Assembly (NCBI GenBank): GCA_028292665.1
Contig: JAQGLW010000162.1
Span: forward strand, 1 to 40,078
Direction: 5' to 3'
DNA: 40,078 bases
Source: Herminiimonas sp.
Lineage (GTDB): Bacteria; Pseudomonadota; Gammaproteobacteria; Burkholderiales; Burkholderiaceae_D
Below are positions 26,574 to 35,033 of this stretch, piece by piece (positions within the stretch are counted from its first letter, which is position 1; the number at the start of each line of letters is the position of its first letter). A model generated the notes under the pieces. The model was given only the letters and a program-made list of their open reading frames with translations, was not told the origin of the DNA and did not search any database. The position numbers and the translations under genes were made by a program.

Positions 26574-28091
26574 TCATGTAGGGTCGACAATTCCCCTGGC
26601 GATCATTCTCAATGCCGTCATGCTCGGAATAAAAAAGTATTCGCCGCCTCGGGTTTCGACCAGCCGCGGAATGTTCCTGACGAAATGCGGCGGCTGGTCG
26701 CTGTCCGGATGGACCTGGATCACCGCCTTGCTTGGGTACTCGGTGCCATGGTTGCCCAGGATGATTTCCTTGTCGTTGGCTGCCCTGAAATCGTTGCCGT
26801 AATTGATCCACTGCTGCTGCACGAATTCAAACTGGCGGCTGATATCGGCATTGAGCATCATGATGATGATTCCATGATTGCCGTCGTCCCTGGCCGGGTC
26901 CTTGACTTCGCCATAAGGCAAGCCGCGGCGCATCACGCGGCGCCGGTTGGCCAGCGCTCCCGGCGTGTCGAATGCACCCTTGGCGAATTCCAGCGAACCG
27001 CGCGGATTGATGCGGCGCATATGCGCGCTGAATGGGCATTTGGCGCCGCTCATGTCATTGTTATAGGTGAAGCCGCTGAGCATTTTGTCCCGCTCTTTTT
27101 CATCGACCCGGGCGAAACGGTGATCCCATGTTTTTTTGCTTTCCGCATCGGGAGCGCTGACCAGCGGCGCGCCGTTGTCCCGCCAGCGGCCGACAAACTT
27201 GGCGGCCAAAAGCTCTTTGCCGCCGGGGAAATTGCTGCCCTCCCTTTCCAGAAAGGCATTGAAGGTGCCGACATTTTCGTGCAGCTTGCGATAGACCATG
27301 AAGGTGCCATTACGGGACAAGAGCAGCGGCGCGGGCGCTTTCGGGTATTCCTTCGCTTCGTCGGGGTGGCCCAATATGAATTCGCCGGTGGCCAGAGGCG
27401 CCCATCCGCCTTTTTCAGTTTGCTTGCCGCGGCCGATCACACGCTCCGCCTCTCCGGGCAGGCCTTCAAACACCGGATCGCCGATGCCGTCGGTATAACC
27501 GAAATGCTCTTTACTGACAGGTTCGCCGTTTTCAAACAAGACATGCACATCCTGATACGGCAAATCGTCGGCGCCGTCATCGCCGCGATGGCCTTTAAGC
27601 AGGACCACCGCGTCTCCGGTTTGTGCAACCTGTTCCTGCAGCCATTGCCAGCATTCTTCAAGATACGCCGGAGTCTGGCCATTGAGGGAAATGAACAGAT
27701 GGATATCCTTTTCATTTTTCCAGATCGGGTCCCAGTGTTCAGGATCGCTGGGACCGTCGTCCCCGAGAATATCCTTGCGCTGCTTCATGCCCATCACGAA
27801 TTCCATCGGGAATCCGATCAACGACGCACGCGGCAGTTGCAGCCGTTTCAGACCCTGGTAACTGAAAGCGATGTTGACGGTCGCTGTCGGCTTTTCGACC
27901 GGATCGGGCCCTTCTCCCCAATTGACCGATGTGGTTACTTTCTGCGTCACGGCAGCGACAAATGCTCGCGCCTTTGCGCCCTCGCCTTCCCTGACATGCA
28001 GAAAAATATAGCGTGCCACCGGGAATTTGAAACGTCCGTATGCACGTATCACATTTCCCTGAATATCCAGCAGATCCAGCACCTTGGTCAC
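26574..28091 (-). CDS. DyP-type heme peroxidase
   Basis: About 505 aa from the GTG at 28091, chosen because GAGGA lies nine bases upstream and the gene then follows the preceding stop by 20 bp; a GTG at 28145 lacks a ribosome-binding site. The GxxDG motif is GYTDG (198-202) with catalytic Asp201, followed by GEFILGHPDEAKE, the NGTFMVYRKLHENVGTFNAFL segment, the distal Arg in GRWRDNGAPL, and the proximal heme ligand His357 in KCPFSAHMRRINPR. DyP enzymes oxidise dyes, phenolics or other bulky donors with peroxide. No Tat signal is present, so it is cytosolic unless carried by a partner or encapsulin (no encapsulin gene is seen here). It is the last gene of a three-gene operon. Confidence 0.92.
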   Translation of the reverse strand: MTKVLDLLDIQGNVIRAYGRFKFPVARYIFLHVREGEGAKARAFVAAVTQKVTTSVNWGEGPDPVEKPTATVNIAFSYQGLKRLQLPRASLIGFPMEFVMGMKQRKDILGDDGPSDPEHWDPIWKNEKDIHLFISLNGQTPAYLEECWQWLQEQVAQTGDAVVLLKGHRGDDGADDLPYQDVHVLFENGEPVSKEHFGYTDGIGDPVFEGLPGEAERVIGRGKQTEKGGWAPLATGEFILGHPDEAKEYPKAPAPLLLSRNGTFMVYRKLHENVGTFNAFLEREGSNFPGGKELLAAKFVGRWRDNGAPLVSAPDAESKKTWDHRFARVDEKERDKMLSGFTYNNDMSGAKCPFSAHMRRINPRGSLEFAKGAFDTPGALANRRRVMRRGLPYGEVKDPARDDGNHGIIIMMLNADISRQFEFVQQQWINYGNDFRAANDKEIILGNHGTEYPSKAVIQVHPDSDQPPHFVRNIPRLVETRGGEYFFIPSMTALRMIARGIVDPT

Positions 28092-28111
28092 GATAGCGTC
28101 CTCTTGTCTTT

Positions 28112-28801
28112 TTAACTTTGAACGGTCGATTGGCCCGGCCTCCACGACGGGCCGGTCAGGTTATCCGGGTCGATGCGCCGGATGAATGCCCGATACGCCT
28201 GCTGTAATTCGGCCGCCGGGAGCCCCTGATGATCGACAGCGAATTTCGAAAATTCCTGCTTGATGTAAAGCGCTTTCAGTTGCTGTTCGAGGGAATCGTC
28301 ATTCGAGCCGACAAAGAACAGCGATGCGGCAAGCTGGCATTTTTTGATGTAGGCAACGAAGCTGTCGGCATCATGCACCTGATCGAACGCATGACAGAAT
28401 TCCCAGATGTTTTTGATGTCGTCGCCGATTGCCGCCCACATTCTGCGCAAATAAGGTTCGAGCGCACCGTGAAGATTGCAGCAGAAGACCAGATACTTCG
28501 ATTGCAGATGTTCTTCGCGCGGTAATGCGGCCCTGCGAAACCTGTCGGAAAAAATGGACAGGAAATCGGACAGCGTGCCGCCGAAATCCGCGCCGGGCAG
28601 GGATTCGTGATAGACGTCGTCCAGCACGAAATAGCGGCACAGATAAGTCTGGGGCGCCTTTGCCATCGGGCTGGCTTCGTTCAGCCCCCAATTTTGCAGA
28701 CGGTATCGTACTTCATCGCTATAGGCGATTTCTCCGCAATGACCGTTTTTGATCGGCGACAGGACAGTCAATGCATAGGCGTTATTGCTGACATTTCCCA
28801 T
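28112..28801 (-). CDS. Unknown protein in the DyP operon, paralogue B (229 aa)
   Basis: No family recognised. It starts MGNVSNNAYALTVLSPIKNGHCGE, strikingly like the neighbour encoded upstream (MSNIAGKAYAMNVITPIRW). Other shared features are an aromatic RYFVLDD strand, LQSKYLVFCCNLHGALEPYLR against LHYSYMLFFSNFNGSWDQYVD, and FVAYIKKCQLAASLFFVGS against FHTYIKYNQIQTDHYYSAY. The pattern of strand, FN/LH-G, then helix recalls ferredoxin-like folds such as that of DyP itself, though this is only an impression. The ATG lies two bases after the upstream stop with AGAGGGG before it, and the DyP gene follows after 20 bp, so tight translational coupling and a shared role with the peroxidase are likely. 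Confidence 0.82.
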   Translation of the reverse strand: MGNVSNNAYALTVLSPIKNGHCGEIAYSDEVRYRLQNWGLNEASPMAKAPQTYLCRYFVLDDVYHESLPGADFGGTLSDFLSIFSDRFRRAALPREEHLQSKYLVFCCNLHGALEPYLRRMWAAIGDDIKNIWEFCHAFDQVHDADSFVAYIKKCQLAASLFFVGSNDDSLEQQLKALYIKQEFSKFAVDHQGLPAAELQQAYRAFIRRIDPDNLTGPSWRPGQSTVQS

Positions 28802-28803
28802 GG

Positions 28804-29424
28804 CTAATCCCCTCTTGCCTGTGCTGCCAAACTGACGATCGGCGTGGGCCGCATGTCGCCCAGATCGTTTTGCAGAGCGCGCAATAATGCGTTGTATCGC
28901 TTCAGAAACAGGTCAGGGGGCGCGTCGCGGCATTTCCGGTCGAACTCCGTCAAGGCCGCTTTCAGGCGCTTCGCGGCCTTGATGTCATTGGCTGCGGCCA
29001 GCGGATAGGCGCTGTAATAGTGATCGGTCTGGATCTGGTTATATTTGATGTATGTATGAAACGGCGTCAAAGGCACCGATTTCGGATACCGCACATTCCA
29101 TTTCCAGAACAGATCCAGTCCGCTGGGAATCGCAAACGTGAACGAATCGACGTACTGATCCCAGCTTCCATTGAAGTTGCTGAAGAACAGCATGTAGGAA
29201 TAATGCAGCTTCTCCCTGGGCTGATTTTCATGCACATGCGGAAACCGGGTCCTGTCGATAATGACCCAGCGCGCGTAGTGGATCAGCGACAGCGTCACCA
29301 ATCCTTTCAGCGTGGATGGAATTTTCAGCGCGATCCAGAAAATGAATTTGTTAAGCCATCCCATATACCATCGGATCGGCGTGATGACATTCATTGCATA
29401 GGCTTTACCCGCTATATTCGACAT
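28804..29424 (-). CDS. Unknown protein in the DyP operon, paralogue A (206 aa)
   Basis: First gene of the three-gene operon, with GGGGGAGGG before the ATG at 29424. No family recognised. After the shared MSNIAGKAYAMNVITPI start it carries a hydrophobic segment (about 22-50, LNKFIFWIALKIPSTLKGLVTLSLIHYARWVII) that might touch a membrane, then RFPHVHENQPREKLHYSYMLFFSNFNGSWDQYVDSF, an aromatic-rich FWKWNVRYP, and FHTYIKYNQIQTDHYYSAYPLA. The C-terminal third is helical and charged. It is homologous to the next gene product at low identity but along the whole length. A function as partner, substrate-delivery or lipid-interacting subunit for the DyP and catalase-like enzymes is inference. Confidence 0.82.
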   Translation of the reverse strand: MSNIAGKAYAMNVITPIRWYMGWLNKFIFWIALKIPSTLKGLVTLSLIHYARWVIIDRTRFPHVHENQPREKLHYSYMLFFSNFNGSWDQYVDSFTFAIPSGLDLFWKWNVRYPKSVPLTPFHTYIKYNQIQTDHYYSAYPLAAANDIKAAKRLKAALTEFDRKCRDAPPDLFLKRYNALLRALQNDLGDMRPTPIVSLAAQARGD

Positions 29425-29842
29425 GTGCCCTCCCCCTTCGTCGTTATTCGCATGCCGAACCGGTCATTGTCAGGAACGGCTTTCGATATCGATATGCCTG
29501 CGATGGAAGCCGTCGCACAAAGCGGCAGCCAACTTTTCAGGATGCTTTTACCGACGCGGGGATTCGCCGGCCTATATCCAGCCGCAATATTCCGGCTGTC
29601 GGCGAAGTCCGCTGTTCTTGTTTTTTCGTCGACGTCAAATATCCACTATTAATGACAATCTCGCCTCCCATATTTTAGATAGGGAACAACACAATTTGAT
29701 ATGACGTTGACGATTTGCTCCGAGAATTTTTGAGAAACAAGCCAACAGGTTTAATCTATGGAAACCGTGCTATCGGCAAATGGGAGGCTTATCGAAACAA
29801 GCCCCGATGGCTGCTAAACATGGGGAAAACCAAGAGGACATC
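29425..29842. other. Divergent intergenic region between the DyP operon and the Hpt gene
   Basis: 418 bp. The part nearest the DyP operon is GC-rich and could form a long leader; 29640-29730 is AT-rich (TATTTTAGATAGGG, ACAATTTGATATGACG) and probably holds the promoters. Short frames here are not convincing and no RNA gene is seen. Confidence 0.4.
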
Positions 29843-30307
29843 ATGCCGACAAAACAGATACAGCCTGAAGCATCGATGCCTGCCGATACGGACCGATGCC
29901 GGTTCGACGCCGATATACCGCCCATATCGAATATTCGGGATAACGCGCGGCAGCCGGCCGAGCCCGATAGCCAGGATGATGAGCTGGAAGCGGTGCAGCG
30001 CTTGTTCGGAACCAATTTCGTCGAACTTGCAATCCTGTACCTGGCCGATTCGCCCAAGCGAATCGCCGCCCTGCGTGAAGCTGCAATCAGTGCGGACATG
30101 GGTCGGATGATCGGAATCGCGCATAGCTTGAGCGGCAGTTGCGCCTCCATGGGTGCGATACGGCTGTCGAATTTATGCCGGGAGCTGGATATCAGGTGCA
30201 GGGCCGACTTATTGGAAGACTTCGGGCCGACGATCGATGCGATCGCTGCAGAATATGCACGAATCGAAACAAAACTGCGTTTAATGATGCAATCGGCAGC
30301 AGTTTGA
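29843..30307 (+). CDS. Hpt-domain phosphotransfer protein (154 aa)
   Basis: The start at 29843 has AGAGGAC immediately upstream; the frame is open from 29780 but without a good ribosome-binding site. An N-terminal disordered region (about 1-55) is followed by a four-helix Hpt domain: LFGTNFVELAILYLADSPKRIAALREAA, then the active-site helix RMIGIAHSLSGSCASMGAIRLSNLCRELD with the phosphorylatable His in AHSLSGS, and a final helix. Hpt proteins shuttle phosphate between hybrid kinases and response regulators. The hybrid kinase encoded at 18149-20263 lacks its own Hpt, and a REC-GGDEF-EAL regulator follows downstream, so this protein could link the two (inference). Confidence 0.88.
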   Translation: MPTKQIQPEASMPADTDRCRFDADIPPISNIRDNARQPAEPDSQDDELEAVQRLFGTNFVELAILYLADSPKRIAALREAAISADMGRMIGIAHSLSGSCASMGAIRLSNLCRELDIRCRADLLEDFGPTIDAIAAEYARIETKLRLMMQSAAV

Positions 30308-30529
30308 CGTTATCAAATGAGATTTTTAATATATATTGCAAGAATGTGAAATTTTGTTACGCGCTCAGAGTGCGTGATGCCATGACGATCAAGCAGGCTT
30401 GGCATCGATTTGTTTGCAGGCACACCAGTGAAAACGGAAGGAATGGCCTCCGGCGGCGCAGGCAGCAATATCCGGATATTGGAAGCGATCGGGCAACGAT
30501 TGAAGAATAACCGATAGCAGGAGTCGGCG

Positions 30530-32215
30530 ATGGTAATTACCTTGGTCAAAGAAGAAAATCTCTCCACAAAAAACGCATTGGTGGTCGACGACGGCCTGGT
30601 GGAACGCTTGCTGGGCAAGGCGATGCTGGAAAAACTGGGATTTTCCGTGTCAACGGCCGCCAGCGGACAGGAGGCGCTGGAATTAATCGGTCAGCATCCG
30701 GTCGATCTGGTTCTGTGCGATATTGCCATGCCTGGAATGGATGGCCTGGAACTGCTGGACACGGCGCGCGCCCAGCCCCAACCGCCGCTCTTCATCATGT
30801 CGACCAATCACAATGATGCCGAGCATGCTCTCGCTTCGATGCGGCGCGGCGCCTACGGTTACCTTATCAAGCCGCTGCGTTTCGAACATCTGCGCGAGAC
30901 AGTGGCGGAGGTGATGGCGAAATACCGGAACGATCAGGACTCAGCCCGGCGGGCGGAAAAATTGGCACAGCTGGATCCGCTGACGGACCTGATGAATAAA
31001 AGCGAGTTTTTGCGCCTGCTGTCCAACCGCCTGCATACCGCTCCCATAGGCGCCGGCTGCGGCGCACTGTTGCTGGCCAAGATTAACGGCCTCAATCACA
31101 TCAATCATAGCTATGACCGCGACACCGGCAACAAGGTGCTGAAATTTGCGGCAATGGCGTTGTCGCGGCTGATCCGCCCGTCCGATATGCTGTCCCGCTT
31201 TGGCGGCGACCTGTTCGCGATCTATCTCGACGGCATCGCCCATGCACAGGTGAAAGAGAGAGCGCATAGCATTGTGGCCCATGTCGAGGAAGCCAAGATG
31301 GTATTGGCAGGCGAAGCGTTCAGTTTGAGCCTGGTGGTCGGCGGCGCATGCACCCATGTGGCGATGGAAGCGGAAAACCTGCTTAACCGAGCCGATTTTG
31401 CGCTGCATCTGGCGCGCGAACACAACCGGGACCGCATTCACATCTATAGCGGCGCCGATGAGGTCCACAAACGCGAGCTGTCGCACCAGTTGAATACGCT
31501 GGCATTGGTGCGCGCGGCGCTCAATGATCGCGGGCGCATGACGATGCATTACCAGCCGATCATCGATCTTGTCACGGGCAAGGTCAGCCATTTTGAAGCA
31601 TTGCTGCGGCTGCTGGACGAAGACGGGAATCTCTGCAACACCGGCGAGTTGGTCAAAACCTGCGAAGTGTTCGGTCTGATCGAGCGTCTCGACCATGCCG
31701 TGGTTGAGACGTGCCTCGAAAATGTGGCGCGGCTGCCGGAGGGAACCGGCGTTGCCATCAACCTGTCCGGCAAATCCATCGGTGATCCCGAGCTGCTCCA
31801 GTTTATCGAAAACAGGATCGCGAGCCTCGGCATAGACCCGTCCCGCATCATCTTCGAACTGACCGAAACAGCCGCCTTCCATAATCTGGGCGAAGTGCGG
31901 CACTTCGTACAACGAATCAAAAGCCTGGGCTGCCGCTTCGCGCTGGACGATTTCGGCGTCGGCTTTTCTTCGTTCTATTACATCAAGGAACTGGATTTCG
32001 ATTACCTGAAGCTGGATGGATCGTTCATTGCTCAATTGCCGAAGCATCCGCACGACCAGGTGTTTGTGCGCGCGATGGTCGAGATTTCCAAGGTTTTCGG
32101 ACTGAGCGTCATCGCCGAATGGGTCGAAGACCGCGAGACCGCCGACATGCTGCGCGATTTAGGGGTTGCGATGGGTCAGGGGTATTACTTCGGCAAGCCG
32201 ATACCGCTTGCTTGA
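30530..32215 (+). CDS. Response regulator REC-degenerate GGDEF-EAL (c-di-GMP phosphodiesterase type)
   Basis: 561 aa, AGGAG six bases before the ATG. The receiver (about 14-125) has D20/D21, phospho-acceptor D64 ([11 protein letters not shown]), S91 and K114. The second domain has GGDLF (225-229) in place of GGDEF, so cyclase activity is probably lost, but the RxxD site is kept (R216, D219). The EAL domain (about 320-555) is intact: EAL 356-358, INLS, FELTET, DDFG 473-476 and AEWVED. This fits a phosphodiesterase controlled by receiver phosphorylation and perhaps by c-di-GMP or GTP binding to the GGDLF domain. The Hpt gene lies 222 bp upstream on the same strand. Confidence 0.93.
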   Translation: MVITLVKEENLSTKNALVVDDGLVERLLGKAMLEKLGFSVSTAASGQEALELIGQHPVDLVLCDIAMPGMDGLELLDTARAQPQPPLFIMSTNHNDAEHALASMRRGAYGYLIKPLRFEHLRETVAEVMAKYRNDQDSARRAEKLAQLDPLTDLMNKSEFLRLLSNRLHTAPIGAGCGALLLAKINGLNHINHSYDRDTGNKVLKFAAMALSRLIRPSDMLSRFGGDLFAIYLDGIAHAQVKERAHSIVAHVEEAKMVLAGEAFSLSLVVGGACTHVAMEAENLLNRADFALHLAREHNRDRIHIYSGADEVHKRELSHQLNTLALVRAALNDRGRMTMHYQPIIDLVTGKVSHFEALLRLLDEDGNLCNTGELVKTCEVFGLIERLDHAVVETCLENVARLPEGTGVAINLSGKSIGDPELLQFIENRIASLGIDPSRIIFELTETAAFHNLGEVRHFVQRIKSLGCRFALDDFGVGFSSFYYIKELDFDYLKLDGSFIAQLPKHPHDQVFVRAMVEISKVFGLSVIAEWVEDRETADMLRDLGVAMGQGYYFGKPIPLA

Positions 32216-32283
32216 CGACCGGATGCGAGTGTCAATGCGCCTGCCGCTCATTTTCTGGCCTGAACATTCAAAAGGAAAACGAG

Positions 32284-33465
32284 ATGAAACAGAAAACGCA
32301 ATTCCACTGGGACGATCCGCTGCTGCTGGACCAGCAATTGTCGGCCGACGAACGGATGATCCGCGATGCCGCCCATGCCTATTGCCGGGACAAGCTGCAG
32401 CCCCGCGTGCTGGAAGCATTCCGCCATGAGAAAACCGATCCGTCCATCTTTCGCGAAATGGGCGAGCTCGGTCTGCTGGGCCCGACGATTCCCGAGCAAT
32501 ACGGCGGCCACAGTCTGAATTACGTCAGTTACGGCCTGATCGCGCGCGAAGTCGAACGCGTCGATTCCGGCTACCGCTCGATGATGAGCGTGCAGTCGTC
32601 GCTGGTGATGGTTCCTATCCATGAATTCGGCACCGAAGCGCAAAAGCAAAAATACCTGCCGAAGCTTGCTACCGGCGAATGGATCGGCTGCTTCGGTTTG
32701 ACCGAACCGGATCACGGCTCGGACCCCGGTTCGATGATCACGCGCGCGAAGAAAGTCGCCGGCGGATACGAAATGAGCGGCAGCAAGATGTGGATTTCGA
32801 ATTCGCCGATCGCCGATGTGTTCGTGGTCTGGGCCAAGGACGATGCCGGCGAGATCCGCGGTTTCGTGCTCGAAAAAGGCATGAAGGGACTGACTACCCC
32901 GGCGATTCATGGCAAGTTCGGTCTGCGCGCGTCGATCACCGGCGAAATCGTCATGGACCGCGTATTTTGTCCGGAAGAAAACGCGTTCCCCGATGTGCGC
33001 GGCTTGAAGGGTCCGTTCGCCTGCCTGAATTCCGCGCGCTACGGCATTGCATGGGGCGCGCTGGGCGCAGCCGAATCGTGCTGGTACATCGCCCGGCAAT
33101 ATGTGATCGATCGCAAGCAGTTCGGCCGGCCGCTGGCGGCCAACCAGTTGGTGCAGAAAAAACTGGCCGACATGCAAACTGAAATAACGATGGGCTTGCA
33201 GGGATGCCTGCGGCTGGGCCGGATGAAGGACGAAGGCACGGCCGCAGTCGCGCTGACATCGATGATGAAGCGTAATTCCTGCGGCAAGGCACTGGACGTG
33301 GCCCGGACGGCGCGCGACATGCTCGGCGGGAACGGCATCTCGGACGAATTCGGCGTGATCCGGCACATGCTTAATCTGGAAGTGGTGAATACTTACGAAG
33401 GCACGCACGATATTCATGCATTGATATTGGGCCGCGAGCAAACAGGGATTCAGGCGTTCTCATGA
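32284..33465 (+). CDS. gcdH: Glutaryl-CoA dehydrogenase (acyl-CoA dehydrogenase family)
   Basis: 393 aa. It oxidatively decarboxylates glutaryl-CoA to crotonyl-CoA in lysine, tryptophan and aromatic-acid breakdown, using FAD and electron-transfer flavoprotein. The substrate-binding Arg sits in [20 protein letters not shown], the FAD region in [16 protein letters not shown] and [18 protein letters not shown], and the catalytic Glu in [24 protein letters not shown], which is characteristic of GcdH rather than other acyl-CoA dehydrogenases. The ATG at 32284 follows AAGGAAAACGAG. No pathway neighbours (CoA transferase or LysR regulator) lie nearby, so it is apparently a single-gene unit. Length and motifs are normal. 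Confidence 0.95.
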   Translation: MKQKTQFHWDDPLLLDQQLSADERMIRDAAHAYCRDKLQPRVLEAFRHEKTDPSIFREMGELGLLGPTIPEQYGGHSLNYVSYGLIAREVERVDSGYRSMMSVQSSLVMVPIHEFGTEAQKQKYLPKLATGEWIGCFGLTEPDHGSDPGSMITRAKKVAGGYEMSGSKMWISNSPIADVFVVWAKDDAGEIRGFVLEKGMKGLTTPAIHGKFGLRASITGEIVMDRVFCPEENAFPDVRGLKGPFACLNSARYGIAWGALGAAESCWYIARQYVIDRKQFGRPLAANQLVQKKLADMQTEITMGLQGCLRLGRMKDEGTAAVALTSMMKRNSCGKALDVARTARDMLGGNGISDEFGVIRHMLNLEVVNTYEGTHDIHALILGREQTGIQAFS

Positions 33466-33611
33466 TGAAGTGAAGATCCTGTCAGCCATTACTTCAAGCG
33501 TCCGATGGCGATCGGACTGCAGTTCGGCGGCACCGATTGTCATCTTGCATCGCTTGCAAGGCAGTTGAGCTGATTGGTATTGCATGAGTTGCGCCAATGA
33601 GAAAAATGATT

Positions 33612-33812
33612 GCCGTTCGCCCTGCGTGGCCCAAGGCCAGCTGCTAGTTCCGTTCGTCCTGAGTGGCCGAAGGCCAGCTCCTAGCGCAGCGTATCGAAGG
33701 AAGCGTACTGAAGGACTGGTCGTGCATCGAGACCCTTCGATACGCCGCTCTGCGGCTACTCAGGGCGAACGGACTCTTATAGCCGGCCTTCGGCCATTCA
33801 GGATGAACGGCC
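33612..33812. repeat. Cluster of four REP-like repeats in inverted pairs
   Basis: Two forward units beginning CCGTTCGCCCTG (33613) and CCGTTCGTCCTGAG (33650) are followed by two inverted units ending CTCAGGGCGAACGG (33733-33772) and CAGGATGAACGGCC (33783-33812). The second and third units share CGTATCGAAGG/CCTTCGATACG and can pair over about 40 bp with the spacer as loop. The sequence GTTCGCCCTGAGTAGCC-type is a widespread intergenic repeat in proteobacterial genomes (general knowledge). Confidence 0.8.
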
Positions 33813-34030
33813 AACCGTGCGCAGCAAAACGATGGTTTTTTATACAACCCATCCATCGCCGGGCCTGAATGTTTATCAACTTGTCCGGCGCCACATGAAC
33901 CCGATAACACGGTCGGCAATCAGGGATAGCGCCGGCATGCAATTTTATTATCATGAAAATTGCTCAACATGTTGCGTATCGCAATATCGCCAACTGTAAC
34001 AACGCATGGAGTTATCGTGACGTCCGAGGG

Positions 34031-34149
34031 TATAATGGCCGTCAATTGAATAGCGAGCGTCGGGCATTATTTTCAATGCATGCATTACAGCGATTGGAAT
34101 CAGGACAGCTTCTTGGCATGCCGGGCCGCACTCAATGCGGCCCGTTTCG
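34031..34149 (+). ncRNA. Candidate small RNA or minC leader attenuator
   Basis: A perfect -10 TATAAT (34031-34036; only a weak TGGAGT at the -35 position) would start a transcript near 34043. About 100 nt later lies an intrinsic terminator: CGGGCCGCA (34122-34130), loop CTCAA, TGCGGCCCG (34136-34144), then TTTCGTTTT. The result is an independent RNA of roughly 100-110 nt, or a 5' leader of the min operon in which most transcripts stop early. No match to a known RNA family is recognised. Confidence 0.4.
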
Positions 34150-34153
34150 TTTT
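34122..34153 (+). terminator. Intrinsic terminator upstream of minC
   Basis: A perfect 9-bp GC-rich stem, 5-nt loop and a TTTCGTTTT tail point in the plus direction and lie 110 bp before the minC start. Confidence 0.75.
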
Positions 34154-34263
34154 GCGGCTATTCCCGCCCTTGCATCAGTACGATCGCCCGCGGTCCGACA
34201 GACGTTCACACGAGCAGCCTCGATCATTGACAGTATCTGGACGCATTCACCACATTAGTTTTT

Positions 34264-35004
34264 ATGCCGAAGACTCAACTCCGTAAACCGATAGAAATCA
34301 AGATTTCAACCGTTGTCGCCGTCGCTGCGATCTTGCGCGAATCCGATCTCGCCGCACTGGACGCGGCCATGCGTGAAATGACCGGCGGAGAAGCCGATTA
34401 CTTCGACGACGAATTCGCAATCATCGACGTGGGATTTTTCGACCCGGCCGACCGAGGCATCGACTGGGATGCATTGATCAGCCTCTTCAAGTCCTATCGC
34501 CTTAACCCGGTTGCGGTGCGCAATGCCACGCCCGATATGGAACCCGGCATCCTCGCGCACGGCCTCAGCCTCGATGTGATCGCCAAACCGCGTCCTGCGG
34601 CGCCGCAGGAAAACGCTGCTGCGCCGGCCCCGATTATTTCGGCGCCGCCGGCAGCGATGGGATCGATGATTATCGATACCCCGGTGCGCGCCGGGCAACG
34701 CATCTATGCGCGCGGCTGCGACCTGATCGTGACGGCCGCCGTCAACAACGGCGCCGAAGTGATTGCCGACGGCAGCATCCATATCTATGCGCCGTTGCGC
34801 GGCCGCGCGCTGGCCGGAGCCAGCGGCAATGCCGACGCCAGGATTTTTGCAATGAGCATGGAAGCCGAGCTGGTGTCGATTGCCGGCATGTATCGCACCT
34901 TCGAAGAAGGCCTGCCCAAGGGACTGGCGCAGAAGCCGGCCCAGGTTCGGCTGGCCGGCGACCGCATCGACGTGCTTCCGCTGAGCGCCGTTACGCGGTC
35001 CTGA
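34264..35004 (+). CDS. minC: Septum site-determining protein MinC
   Basis: 246 aa. MinC inhibits FtsZ polymerisation near the poles after recruitment by MinD. The N-terminal domain (about 1-105) carries the FtsZ-inhibiting fold ([28 protein letters not shown]), followed by a Pro/Ala linker and the C-terminal beta-helix that binds Min[56 protein letters not shown], with the conserved RSGQ-type (here RAGQ) and GRALAGA motifs. No strong ribosome-binding site precedes the ATG. It is the first gene of minCDE, 29 bp before minD. Confidence 0.96.
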   Translation: MPKTQLRKPIEIKISTVVAVAAILRESDLAALDAAMREMTGGEADYFDDEFAIIDVGFFDPADRGIDWDALISLFKSYRLNPVAVRNATPDMEPGILAHGLSLDVIAKPRPAAPQENAAAPAPIISAPPAAMGSMIIDTPVRAGQRIYARGCDLIVTAAVNNGAEVIADGSIHIYAPLRGRALAGASGNADARIFAMSMEAELVSIAGMYRTFEEGLPKGLAQKPAQVRLAGDRIDVLPLSAVTRS

Positions 35005-35033
35005 TTACCCATAGTTTGAAAAGGAGTTTGTTT

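Larger units (their letters stand above)
33466..34263. other. 800-bp intergenic region before minC
   Basis: No gene. It contains the REP-like repeat cluster (33612-33812), a perfect TATAAT (34031-34036) and an intrinsic terminator (34122-34149), each listed separately. The remaining stretches (33466-33611, 33813-34020) show nothing recognisable. Confidence 0.6.

Noticed and set aside
26025-28115. A 696-codon open plus-strand frame antisense to the DyP peroxidase
   Set aside because: It runs across the end of the catalase-like gene and opposite a clear DyP peroxidase with all its motifs. The composition is typical of an antisense frame in high-GC codon usage, and no family resemblance or ribosome-binding site is seen.
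30941-32053. A 370-codon minus-strand frame opposite the REC-GGDEF-EAL gene
   Set aside because: It is a shadow of the EAL domain coding frame without a start signal.
33580-33830. Possible CRISPR array suggested by repeated units before minC
   Set aside because: Units are imperfect, occur in both orientations and have irregular spacing, which fits REP-like repeats and not CRISPR. No cas genes are present.
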